A stretch of DNA of 59,370 bases from IMG/VR virus record IMGVR_UViG_3300025872_000062, positions 1 through 59,370 of that record; one strand, 5' to 3'. This document shows, one piece after another, positions 36,178-42,994 of this stretch. The notes below the pieces were generated by a model. The model was not told where the DNA came from. It saw nothing but the letters and a program-made list of their open reading frames with translations, and searched no databases. This DNA comes from a virus. The stretch's first letter is position 1, and every line of letters begins with the position of its first letter. Both the position numbers and the translations under genes were made by a program.

Positions 36178-36573
36178 TTACGGGCGGAACAGGCGCTTGG
36201 TCAAACGGTCGGCGAACCTGTCCGCCAAACGGTCCGCCAGTGCGTCGAGGTCGAGCGCCGCCGCCACCGCGTCGAGGTCGAGCGCCGCCGCGAGTTGGTC
36301 GAGGTCGAGCGCTCCGCTGAGGTCCTGCATGTCGACATGCTCCGCTACGGTTTCGATGCTGAGCAGGTCGGCGATTTCGGCGGCAACGCGTTCGCGCTCC
36401 CGGACGGTCGCAACGTATCCCTGAGTCGCGAGACTCAGCCACAGGCTGCGGAGGTCGACGGGGGCAAGGGCGCCGACAATTGCCGGCGCTATCTCGGGGG
36501 CCATTCGGGTCGCAGCTGCGGCTACCAGTAGGTCGGTCGCCCGTGCGACCTGCTCATCGTTCTGTGTCTGCAT
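36178..36573 (-). CDS. Repeat-containing helical protein, unknown
   Basis: 131 residues from the ATG at 36573 after GAAAGGACAACC. The C-terminal third consists of a 9-residue repeat: LDLDQLAAA, LDLDAVAAA, LDLDALADR, then ADRFADRLTKRLF. This should be a regular amphipathic helix with acidic and Ala faces, encoded by a 27-bp period at 36241-36321. The N-terminal part is also helical (AARMAPEIAPAIVG-like). No family recognised; a self-assembling or partner-binding helix is plausible. Confidence 0.6.
   Translation of the reverse strand: MQTQNDEQVARATDLLVAAAATRMAPEIAPAIVGALAPVDLRSLWLSLATQGYVATVRERERVAAEIADLLSIETVAEHVDMQDLSGALDLDQLAAALDLDAVAAALDLDALADRLADRFADRLTKRLFRP
36241..36321. repeat. 27-bp tandem repeats encoding LDLD(Q/A)xAAA
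   Basis: Units begin at 36244, 36271 and 36298, each GTCGAGGTCGAGCGC followed by a variable tail. The repeats lie in frame in the C-terminal third of the minus-strand gene 36178-36573. Confidence 0.8.
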
Positions 36574-36595
36574 GGTTGTCCTTTCGGGGGTCGGG

Positions 36596-36619
36596 GCCGG
36601 GGCGGGGGAGCGCCCCGGC
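36596..36619. repeat. GC hairpin between small early genes
   Basis: A 9-bp stem with the same sequence and GGGGAG loop as 36148-36171, including the GGGGGTCGG flank. It lies between the 36626-36895 stop and the GAAAGGACAACC leader of the 36573 gene. Two such identical elements in neighbouring gaps argue for copying of the element. Confidence 0.75.
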
Positions 36620-36625
36620 GGGGGG

Positions 36626-36895
36626 TTACGGGCGGGTCGTCGAGGAGCGGCGCAGGTTGGCCGCATCGAGTCGGGCAAGGCGCAACTGGCGCTCAGTTCC
36701 GTCGAGTCGGGCCGACATTGCGGCGGCGGAGCGCCGATAGGCATCGGCGCAGGTTTCGGCGTGTTCGGCGCGGCGCTCGGCGCGGCGCTGGGCGCGGTGG
36801 GCGTTGCGGAGGGCGTGGCACGCCACTCCGGCGACAAGGATGGACAGAGCGCTGAGGGCCGTCAAGGCGGCCGGGACGGCGGTCACTAGGGTCAT
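36626..36895 (-). CDS. Small membrane protein with coiled coil, unknown
   Basis: 89 residues from the ATG at 36895 with GGAG upstream. A hydrophobic N-terminal segment (VPAALTALSALSILVAGVAC, residues 7-26) is followed by a strongly basic coiled coil (RNAHRAQRRAERRAEHAETC). Topology suggests N-terminal membrane anchor and cytoplasmic basic tail. It is the first gene of the leftward early operon in the GC-rich array. A role in early host takeover or membrane attachment is possible. Confidence 0.6.
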   Translation of the reverse strand: MTLVTAVPAALTALSALSILVAGVACHALRNAHRAQRRAERRAEHAETCADAYRRSAAAMSARLDGTERQLRLARLDAANLRRSSTTRP

Positions 36896-37412
36896 GATTG
36901 GTTGCTCCACAGGAGGGTCAAGCGGTCGCCCGATTGCGACCGTTGCTAGGTTCGCCCGCCCGCGCGGGGATACCTGCAAGGGCGGGGGATTATTTTCGGG
37001 GGCGGGGTCGGGGTCGAGGTCGGGCACTTTGTCGCCCCATGGGGGGCGGAGGAGCATGTACCTGGGATTCGTCGGGCGGGGGATTCGCCGGGTCGCGGGC
37101 GTTGCCCAGTCCCTGGCGCTTTTGCCTCCCAGTGCGGAGCGCCGGGCGGAGCGTCGAGCACGTCGAGCACGTCGAGCGGCTGAGCATGCCGCCACACCGG
37201 GCGTCGGGGCGGAGCGGCGACCGGGCCGCCAAGTCGAGCAAACCAGCGGCGCCGCTACGGGCCCTTGGGGCCCCTTCCAAGTCATGATTCTTGTCCAGCG
37301 GAGGCTGTGCCCCACACCCCTATGGCAATCCCCAGCCCCTCCAGCGGAGGCTGGCTTGTCCCCGAAGCGCATCCTCACAACCTAATCATCATTTTCTCCC
37401 GAAGAAGAAACC
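36896..37412. other. 517-bp non-coding GC-rich region upstream of the early ORFan operon
   Basis: No credible gene is seen; short frames here are low-complexity shadows. The segment contains CGTCGAGCA repeated three times with a 9-bp period (37152-37178), a palindrome-like GGGCCCTTGGGGCCCC at 37259, and a pair of 14-bp direct repeats (37294, 37340). The right edge becomes AT-rich at 37380-37412. It is the obvious place for the early promoter or an origin, but no convincing -10/-35 pair was identified on the minus strand. Confidence 0.5.
37294..37353 (+). repeat. Paired direct repeats TCCAGCGGAGGCTG
   Basis: Identical 14-bp units at 37294-37307 and 37340-37353, 46 bp apart centre to centre. 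They lie in the gene-free interval and could be protein-binding sites or part of an origin. Confidence 0.75.
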
Positions 37413-38222
37413 CTAATCAGTACAGTTGCATTCTTCCAAATCGTCTTCATCGAACATAAGTGATTGCTGATTGACTGCCATATCCAGGAGTTGCCTATAG
37501 GGTGGCGTATCCTTGCGGAATCGTGCTCCTATCTTGTCTTCCATCCTTACCCACCAGTCTGCGTAGGTAGGCTCATCTCGGAAGACATTCATGCGCTTTG
37601 CATTGCCTTTGAGAAAGCAGCCAACGCAGTTTCCAAATGCAGTGTTGTCCGCAGGCAATTTCAGATCAAAGTCGTTATTTCTCCAAAAATGGAGTACGTC
37701 TTGTAGACCATGTCCTGCGCTGTACATTGGGCATACAACATCTCTATTGAGTTGATCTGTTCGTATTCTATGTACGCGTCTAGGCTCGTCGTATCTGAGT
37801 CCTACTGCTTCAGTCCATGAATCCCATTCGTATCTATCTTTGACATAGCGAGCTATAGTCCTGATCTTGCACTCTATGGTGCAGAATCGTTTTGCTGGAT
37901 TGGGTAGATAATTGCAGGAATCTATGAGCGATTCCATTGGTTCGCCATTACGACTAGCTGTGTCGTAACCGACCACCTTGTACGAGTTGGTGTTTTCGAT
38001 GCGTTCATATTCGAGCCATGTCACTGGTGCTACTCGTTCAGATACCTGTTGAACGAACTCGTAAGTAGCCTCATGCTCAAGCCCTGTATTTGCAAACAGG
38101 ACGACTACATTGCTTGGTAGGCATCCACCATGTGCCTCCACAATTTTGCAAAGCATATATCCGCTGGTTCTTCCACCCGAGAAAGATATGACTGCAGGAC
38201 CAGCTATTTTGTATGGATTCAT
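37413..38222 (-). CDS. PAPS-reductase-like / adenine nucleotide alpha-hydrolase family protein
   Basis: 269 residues from the ATG at 38222 with GGAG upstream. SFSGGRTSGYM (near residue 12) is the SGG-T-S pyrophosphate-binding loop of the PAPS reductase/ATP-pyrophosphatase group. Conserved Cys residues follow (RFCTIECKI; GNCVGCFLKGN), and the C-terminus ends in DLEECNCTD, suggesting an iron-sulfur or thiol site. Phage members are often called PAPS reductase or DndC-like and occur near DNA-modification genes. Substrate cannot be read from the sequence. It is alone on the minus strand, divergent from the methyltransferase operon. Confidence 0.8.
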   Translation of the reverse strand: MNPYKIAGPAVISFSGGRTSGYMLCKIVEAHGGCLPSNVVVLFANTGLEHEATYEFVQQVSERVAPVTWLEYERIENTNSYKVVGYDTASRNGEPMESLIDSCNYLPNPAKRFCTIECKIRTIARYVKDRYEWDSWTEAVGLRYDEPRRVHRIRTDQLNRDVVCPMYSAGHGLQDVLHFWRNNDFDLKLPADNTAFGNCVGCFLKGNAKRMNVFRDEPTYADWWVRMEDKIGARFRKDTPPYRQLLDMAVNQQSLMFDEDDLEECNCTD

Positions 38223-38242
38223 CAATGCATTTCTCCAAGTTT

Positions 38243-38290
38243 TGACTACCTGCGCTATCCTATATATTGTCAATATTACTGTCAACCGAT
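38243..38290. promoter_or_regulatory. Overlapping divergent promoters
   Basis: On the plus strand TTGACT is followed by 15-17 bases and TATATT/TATTGT. On the minus strand TTGACA is followed by 17 bases and TAGGAT. They overlap in a short AT-rich segment between the PAPS-reductase-like gene (-) and 38316 (+), so their use is probably mutually influenced. Confidence 0.65.
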
Positions 38291-38315
38291 ACACTAGATA
38301 TCAGGAGGTTGGATT

Positions 38316-38627
38316 ATGCAGGAGGACTTGATCTCCATATTGCGTGAGCGCAACAAGGACATTTTTATCTGGGATGATTTCAATAATGCGCTTGTTGGTT
38401 ATGCGTCGATCATGCGTGGTGGGAAGATGGTTGATGTGGCGCTCTATGACAAGGAGCGTTGCATCGACATCATAATCTCTCAATCGGAAAGTTTGGGTAC
38501 GGAAGATCCAACTTCAGACGCTTATTCCGACGCATTGGAGTATGTCGAGTACAACCTTGAAGGTTCGTATATTGGTCCTGGCACTCCGATACTGCTTGAT
38601 CGGCATCAATCCAAGTTAGACGTGTGA
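38316..38627 (+). CDS. Small acidic protein, unknown, first gene of methyltransferase operon
   Basis: 103 residues with an excellent AGGAGG seven bases before the ATG. Acidic, alpha/beta (ERNKDIFIWDDFNNALVGYA; SDALEYVEYNLEGSYIGPG). It ends one base before the GTG of the methyltransferase, so the two are coupled. It may be a small partner or anti-restriction accessory protein; no family recognised. Confidence 0.6.
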   Translation: MQEDLISILRERNKDIFIWDDFNNALVGYASIMRGGKMVDVALYDKERCIDIIISQSESLGTEDPTSDAYSDALEYVEYNLEGSYIGPGTPILLDRHQSKLDV

Positions 38628-38628
38628 C

Positions 38629-39741
38629 GTGAACTACCTATCGGTATTCAGTGGGATCGAGGCTGCATCGGTTGCGTGGCAGCCACTTGGTTGGAATCCT
38701 ATTGGATTTTCAGAGATTGACCGATTTGCATGTCGCGTGTTGTCGTATCGCTTTCCAGATGTGAAAAATTATGGCGACGCAAAGGAATTCAAAAGCTGGG
38801 GAATCGAACGCGGTTCAGTTGACGTTCTTGTCGGAGGACCACCATGCCAATCGTGGAGCATCGCTGGTCTTCGGAGAGGTCTTGACGATGAGCGTGGACG
38901 ACTCGTCATGGTCTTTCTCCAGATGGTGGAAGCGTTTCGACCCGTATGGTTTGCCTTCGAGAACGTACCTAACATCGTGTCATCGGACGGAGGAAGGGCT
39001 TTGGGCTTCCTCCTCGGGCAACTTACAGACCTCGGGTATGGGTGGGCCTATAGGTGCCTGGACGCTTCGGGGTGGGGGGTTCCCCAGAGGCGCAAGAGAT
39101 TCTTCCTTGTCGGACATTCTTCAGGAGATTTCCGACGTGCCGCCCATGTACTATTTGAGTCCCAACGCATGTCGTGGGATATTGACCCGCGCGAAGGAAA
39201 CCAATTTCACGCTGCCGGAACAACTGGAGAAAGCACTGATGCTGCGCGTGCAAGGGGAATCTGCTGGGACGGATTGAATACATCCAGGGCATTGACGAGG
39301 AAGGGTTGCAACGGACGTATAAATCAACCTGAAAAACAGAATTTCAATGCAGTGCTTCAGCCTATGTCGTTCAATTGGCAGAGCCGAGGAGACATGCGCG
39401 GGCAAACACTATCTGGAACTGCAAGCATATGCACGCAACAAGTTCCTGCAGTGCTCCACTCAGAGGATATGATCGTCAGGCGATTCACTCCGCTTGAATG
39501 CGAACGCTTGATGGGATTCCCTGACGACTTCACCAATGTGCGGTGGTACAAGTGCTGCAACACGGAATACGTCTGGCATCTTGGAGATAGGGCTTGCATG
39601 CATTGCGGTGGAGCAAAACAAGCCACCGTCATGCGTTCAACGGATAAGCGCCGTTATGAACTGCTGGGCAACTCCATAGTTGTTCCGCAATTGCGCTGGA
39701 TTGGAGAAAGGATCCAGCTTGTCTCATCGAATATGGATTAA
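38629..39741 (+). CDS. dcm: DNA (cytosine-5) methyltransferase, orphan
   Basis: 370 residues starting at GTG. Motif I LSVFSGIEAAS, catalytic PCQ (71-74), motif VI FENVPN (110-115), motif VIII PQRRKRFF, RRFTPLECERLMGFPDDF and ELLGNSIVVPQL are all present, so it should be active. An unusual Cys cluster (CC then CMHC, about 305-330) lies between motifs IX and X, like an inserted zinc ribbon. No restriction partner is nearby, so protection of phage DNA from host restriction is the likely role. Confidence 0.92.
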   Translation: MNYLSVFSGIEAASVAWQPLGWNPIGFSEIDRFACRVLSYRFPDVKNYGDAKEFKSWGIERGSVDVLVGGPPCQSWSIAGLRRGLDDERGRLVMVFLQMVEAFRPVWFAFENVPNIVSSDGGRALGFLLGQLTDLGYGWAYRCLDASGWGVPQRRKRFFLVGHSSGDFRRAAHVLFESQRMSWDIDPREGNQFHAAGTTGESTDAARARGICWDGLNTSRALTRKGCNGRINQPEKQNFNAVLQPMSFNWQSRGDMRGQTLSGTASICTQQVPAVLHSEDMIVRRFTPLECERLMGFPDDFTNVRWYKCCNTEYVWHLGDRACMHCGGAKQATVMRSTDKRRYELLGNSIVVPQLRWIGERIQLVSSNMD

Positions 39742-39778
39742 TTGCATCCATGCTCAAACTTCACCTTTTGTAAAAACA

Positions 39779-40234
39779 ATGCAACTACTGATCAAGCCTT
39801 TGGAACTTAAACAGGCAAACGATTTTGTTTTGCTGCATCACCGACATCACAAACCAGTAGTTGGGCATCGGTTTAGTATTGGTTGCATTGATGAAGATGG
39901 TGTTTTGCGTGGGGCTTGCATTGTTGGGAGGCCCGTAGCTCGCCTGGTCGATCATACCGAAGTACTTGAAGTTACTCGCTTGGTAACAGATGGGACGAGA
40001 AATGCATGCTCAATTTTGTATGGAGCAGCTGCTAGAGCGGGAAAAGCAATGGGATATCGCAAGATTCAAACCTACATACTGGAAGATGAAATCGGAACAT
40101 CATTGCTAGCATCAGGATGGTGCTGTATGGGCTGGTCTTCTGGCGGACAATGGAAACATACAGATGGAAAACCTCGAAGAATAGATCAACCGATATGCCG
40201 TAAAGGTAGATGGGAGAAGATACTGAATCAATGA
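39779..40234 (+). CDS. GNAT-type protein of the XF1762/Mom-like group
   Basis: 151 residues from the ATG at 39779; a longer frame starts inside the methyltransferase gene. HHRHHKPVVGHRFSIG, then GRPVARLVDH and EVTRLVTDGTRNACSILYGA, and a GW...GG segment fit the XF1762-like family, which is related to the fold of phage Mu Mom. The Mom protein transfers a carbamoylmethyl-type group to adenine. That relation is family-level; here the acceptor is unknown. Adjacent to the methyltransferase and divergent from a PAPS-reductase-like gene. Confidence 0.75.
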   Translation: MQLLIKPLELKQANDFVLLHHRHHKPVVGHRFSIGCIDEDGVLRGACIVGRPVARLVDHTEVLEVTRLVTDGTRNACSILYGAAARAGKAMGYRKIQTYILEDEIGTSLLASGWCCMGWSSGGQWKHTDGKPRRIDQPICRKGRWEKILNQ

Positions 40235-40265
40235 ATAACCACTGGATTAGGAATATGAGTTAGTT

Positions 40266-40472
40266 ATGTCGACACCTAAACTTCCATTTCTTGAAAAAGA
40301 TGCCATGCGCTGGAAAGATCACACCTCTTTGGTGATGAACGAACTACGAGGAGTCATTCACGCAACCGCATCTCCATCCGTCACCACTCGCCTTGAGGCT
40401 CTCTACTGGCAAGTGGAGAACATTATCAAGGATATTGACAAGACTATTTCCGATAGGCGGATTCAGAAGTAG
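40266..40472 (+). CDS. Small protein upstream of ThyX, unknown
   Basis: 68 residues from the ATG at 40266; SD is weak (AGGAATATGAG). Helical, charged (WKDHTSLVMNELRGVIHATA; ALYWQVENIIKDIDKTISDR). Stop one base before the ThyX start region. No family recognised. Confidence 0.6.
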   Translation: MSTPKLPFLEKDAMRWKDHTSLVMNELRGVIHATASPSVTTRLEALYWQVENIIKDIDKTISDRRIQK

Positions 40473-40473
40473 C

Positions 40474-41124
40474 ATGAGCGTCAAACTTGTATGGGTAACG
40501 CCGTCTCCAGAGACGCAGATCATGTATTGCGCTCGTGTTTCCAGCCCGCACAGGCAGGATAGCGAGGACAAGAGACTTCTTGCGTACTGCATCAAGCACA
40601 AACATTGGAGTCCATTTGAAATGGCGTCCATGTGTCTTGAAATCCAGACTACAAGGGCTATATCCGCGCAAATCTTGCGGCATAGGTCGTTTCATTTTCA
40701 GGAATTCAGTCAGCGATATTCGCCTGTTGCCAACAAACCTGTTGTTCCAAAGATGCGCATTGCGGGAAAGACCAACCGCCAAGGTAGCCAGGAGGCCGAA
40801 TTAAGCGTTGCACAGATGGCAATAACCCAGAAGGCCACCACGCTTGTTTCGCTTCTGTGGCAGGCTTACAACGAGCTTGTCGAGAGCGGTGTGGCTACGG
40901 AGTCTGCGCGCAATATCTTGCCTCTTTGCACGGATACGATGATGTATATGTCTGGAACGATGCGGGATTGGCTTCACTACTGCCTTGTACGCTCTTCCGA
41001 AGATACCCAGAAGGAACATCGCGATATTGCGCTTGGCGTACAGGAGATCCTAAAGAAGGAAATTCCTGCCACATGGGAGGCGTTCACCAAATATCATATG
41101 GCGCAAGGTGAACAATCGGGATAG
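40474..41124 (+). CDS. thyX: Flavin-dependent thymidylate synthase ThyX
   Basis: 216 residues from the ATG at 40474. The ThyX signature RHRSFHFQEFSQRYS is present, although the usual first Ser (RHRxxS) is His here. N-terminal CARVSSP and ARNILPLCTDTMMYM match the FAD/dUMP-binding family pattern. It makes dTMP from dUMP using methylene-tetrahydrofolate and FADH2, supplying thymidine for phage DNA. Works with the dUTPase at 42509-42949. Confidence 0.93.
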   Translation: MSVKLVWVTPSPETQIMYCARVSSPHRQDSEDKRLLAYCIKHKHWSPFEMASMCLEIQTTRAISAQILRHRSFHFQEFSQRYSPVANKPVVPKMRIAGKTNRQGSQEAELSVAQMAITQKATTLVSLLWQAYNELVESGVATESARNILPLCTDTMMYMSGTMRDWLHYCLVRSSEDTQKEHRDIALGVQEILKKEIPATWEAFTKYHMAQGEQSG

Positions 41125-41170
41125 TATGCTTATGCATGTTGTGTCTTTCTGCGGTATGAATGCTCATGTG

Positions 41171-41197
41171 ATGCCGGCATTTTGCCGGCATTTTTTT
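41171..41197 (+). terminator. Intrinsic terminator after thyX
   Basis: A 9-bp stem (ATGCCGGCA/TGCCGGCAT), 3-base loop and six Ts downstream. Placed 46 bases after the thyX stop. Classic rho-independent terminator. Confidence 0.93.
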
Positions 41198-41287
41198 GTC
41201 TTGCATTTTTAGCAGAAAAAGACGTATATTGTCGTTGCGGATGGGTGGTGCCAATAACTCATTCGCGAAATAGGTTCTCCACTCGGA

Positions 41288-41326
41288 AATATGCCCCATG
41301 TAAATGCACATGGGGCATATTTTTTG
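41288..41326. terminator. Long bidirectional intrinsic terminator
   Basis: A perfect 14-bp stem (AATATGCCCCATGT with its complement), 6-base loop and T runs on both strands. It separates thyX (+) from the endolysin (-) operon and should stop traffic from both sides. Confidence 0.93.
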
Positions 41327-41370
41327 GTTTCCTCCATAGTTCGCGCCTCATTGCGCGATGATGGTGCTTT

Positions 41371-41388
41371 CGATACGGCGTCGTATCG
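41371..41388 (-). terminator. Short hairpin immediately downstream of the endolysin gene
   Basis: A 7-bp stem (CGATACG/CGTATCG) with 4-base loop starts next to the endolysin stop. No U run, so probably an mRNA 3' stabiliser ahead of the main terminator. Confidence 0.5.
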
Positions 41389-41943
41389 TTAGAAATCCAC
41401 CAGAAGAATACCGCCAAATTCTCCAAGCTCCGACCATCGACGGTCTTTCTCAAACACGCCATCGCCATCGCGCTCTACTTCACCTTCGTCTTCTGGTTCC
41501 GGGCTTGTATTTCCTTCTATCGTAATGACTCCGTACTTCATCACTTTGACAATGATGCCAATATGCGCGATACGACCGAGTGCAGGGAAATAAAACAACG
41601 CCAAATCACCTGGGAGAACTTGCTTGTATCCATCGCCTGTCCTCAATCCTTTTGCGGAAATCCACTTGTTGTTTTGTTTTGCCCATCGGCTCCAATCAGG
41701 CGTGTATCCAGTACGCGGGAAGGTTGGATCGTAAACCATGTTCAACTTGTTGGCAGCAGCCTTCATGCGATAACGCACGAAAGCGGCACACCAAGGAGAG
41801 CCTGGAGGAATCGGAGGAACACAACTGGATTGGTACAGTTCAATGTACGTTCCACGGTTCTCACCCTCTTCCTGAACTCCAATATTCGCAATGGCACCAA
41901 ACGCAGTTGCCTCTGCTATTGGACGATACGAAGCACGACTCAT
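41389..41943 (-). CDS. CHAP-domain endolysin
   Basis: 184 residues. CAAFVRYRMKAAA with the preceding SPW carries the catalytic Cys near residue 52, the His appears in GRIAHIGIIVKV and the Asn in TIEGNTS. This is the Cys-His-Asn order of CHAP amidase/peptidases. No signal peptide or binding domain is visible, so it depends on a holin. ATG overlaps the upstream TGA (ATGA) with AAAGG upstream. It lies on the minus strand, away from the late operon holin candidates. Confidence 0.85.
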   Translation of the reverse strand: MSRASYRPIAEATAFGAIANIGVQEEGENRGTYIELYQSSCVPPIPPGSPWCAAFVRYRMKAAANKLNMVYDPTFPRTGYTPDWSRWAKQNNKWISAKGLRTGDGYKQVLPGDLALFYFPALGRIAHIGIIVKVMKYGVITIEGNTSPEPEDEGEVERDGDGVFEKDRRWSELGEFGGILLVDF

Positions 41944-42338
41944 TTTGTACCTTTCCTAAACTTCGCAGTCTTCTCGGCAATGGATTTCGGTTGTGCGACA
42001 AACTGTTTGCCAGCCGCATTTCCCTTGGCTTTCGCAGCGTTGGTTGCAGCCTTCTCTGCTGAGGAAAGGGAAGACCATGCTTTGTCTGGCAAATAACGCT
42101 TCTTCCCCTCGCTGGGAGAATTATCGCTTGTGCGCCATTTCTCCTTTGTCCACTTGGCAAGGCTGTTGTCAGATTGCTTCGGCCCTTCGTAGCCACCACC
42201 ACGCTTCTTGTATTCCGCTACGGCCATCTGCGCCTTTCGCGCCGACCATTCGCCTGGATCGCCACCCTTGCTGCTTGCCTTTGCTTCGGACACAACCTTG
42301 TCCCACAACTTTGGGTTGGAACGCTTTGCACTACTCAT
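41940..42338 (-). CDS. DUF5872-type basic protein
   Basis: 132 residues rich in Lys, Ser and Ala. NPKLWDKVVSEAKASSKGG, then GEWSARKAQMAVAEYKKRGG and DKAWSSLSSAEKAA match the DUF5872 pattern seen in many environmental phages and giant viruses. DNA- or protein-binding is plausible because of charge. Start ATG at 42338 behind GGAGATTATCCC; it overlaps the upstream fragment by 8 bases. Confidence 0.8.
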   Translation of the reverse strand: MSSAKRSNPKLWDKVVSEAKASSKGGDPGEWSARKAQMAVAEYKKRGGGYEGPKQSDNSLAKWTKEKWRTSDNSPSEGKKRYLPDKAWSSLSSAEKAATNAAKAKGNAAGKQFVAQPKSIAEKTAKFRKGTK

Positions 42339-42492
42339 GGGATAATCTCCAGTCTTTCAAGGGTATCAAGATGTGCATGTGGAGGCTGTCATTGTACGTT
42401 CCACAGTTATCGGCTTCTTCCTGTACTCCAATGTTTGCAATAACACCAGGTACGGTTGATTCCGCTATTGGCCGATGCGACGCACGGCTCAT
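42331..42492 (-). pseudogene. Truncated copy of the endolysin N-terminus
   Basis: 53 residues from the ATG at 42492 with a strong GGAGG five bases upstream. The first about 32 residues (MSRASHRPIAESTVPGVIAN, then IGVQEEADNCGTY) match the endolysin start (MSRASYRPIAEATAFGAIAN, then IGVQEEGENRGTY). After that the sequence is unrelated, so catalytic Cys/His are absent. It looks like a partial duplication of the CHAP gene's 5' end left behind after insertion of the DUF5872 gene. It still has translation signals, so a short peptide may be made. Confidence 0.75.
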
Positions 42493-42508
42493 ATTTACCT
42501 CCATCAAG

Positions 42509-42949
42509 CTATACACCAGTGCTTCCAAGTCCACCGATCCGTTGTGCACTGGTTGACCCAGATGTTTTCACGCGTGGGGCAAACACAATCTGAGCAATGC
42601 GATCTCCTTTTGCAATCATAAACGGTTCTGGATCGTCGACAACCTTGGTAAGCAAGACTTTGATTGTGTCCTTGTAATCAGCATCGATGATCCCAGGAGC
42701 GTTGACAACCATGACTCCATGCCTTGCAGCAAGACCAGAACGGGAACAAATCATTCCATAGAAGTTGGGTGGCATATTGACGTATACGCCCGTGTCCACA
42801 ATGGTCACATGGCCGAATGCGACAACGGCGAAAGCAGCTGCAGGTAGATCGATACCGGCGCTATGCTCCGTGGACGGAACAAGCATCTCGCACGAATTTT
42901 TGACAAGAAGAACGATGTCTTCACTGGTTCCGATAGGCTCTTCGCTCAC
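42509..42949 (-). CDS. dut: dUTPase
   Basis: 146 residues from GTG (42949) with AGGAG upstream. All five trimeric-dUTPase motifs are visible: SAGIDLPAA (30-38), CSRSGLAARHG, NAPGIIDADYKD with the catalytic Asp, KGDRIAQIVFAP and GGLGSTGV at the end. It hydrolyses dUTP to dUMP, which ThyX then converts to dTMP. First gene of the leftward lysis-containing cluster. Confidence 0.94.
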   Translation of the reverse strand: MSEEPIGTSEDIVLLVKNSCEMLVPSTEHSAGIDLPAAAFAVVAFGHVTIVDTGVYVNMPPNFYGMICSRSGLAARHGVMVVNAPGIIDADYKDTIKVLLTKVVDDPEPFMIAKGDRIAQIVFAPRVKTSGSTSAQRIGGLGSTGV

Positions 42950-42980
42950 TCGTAGTCTCCTGTAGGAGTATCAATTTATG

Positions 42981-42994
42981 CACCCTGGAGGGTG
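42981..42994. promoter_or_regulatory. Palindromic operator near the dUTPase promoter
   Basis: CACCCTGGAGGGTG is a perfect 14-bp inverted repeat in the divergent region between dut (-) and 43150 (+). On the minus strand GGGGTATACAAAAT just before it resembles a -10 region. The palindrome therefore fits an operator, possibly for the XRE-type protein at 43890. Confidence 0.6.

Noticed and set aside
36900-37400. Genes in the GC-rich frames of the non-coding interval
   Set aside because: Frames are open only because of high GC; the translations are Arg/Pro/Ala low complexity without a ribosome binding site.
37413-38222. Complete Dnd phosphorothioation system
   Set aside because: Only the PAPS-reductase-like member is present; no DndA, DndB, DndD or DndE equivalents are seen.
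41198-41287. tRNA-like segment (GGTTCTCCACTC) between the two terminators
   Set aside because: No acceptor stem, D or anticodon arm could be folded; only a short chance resemblance.
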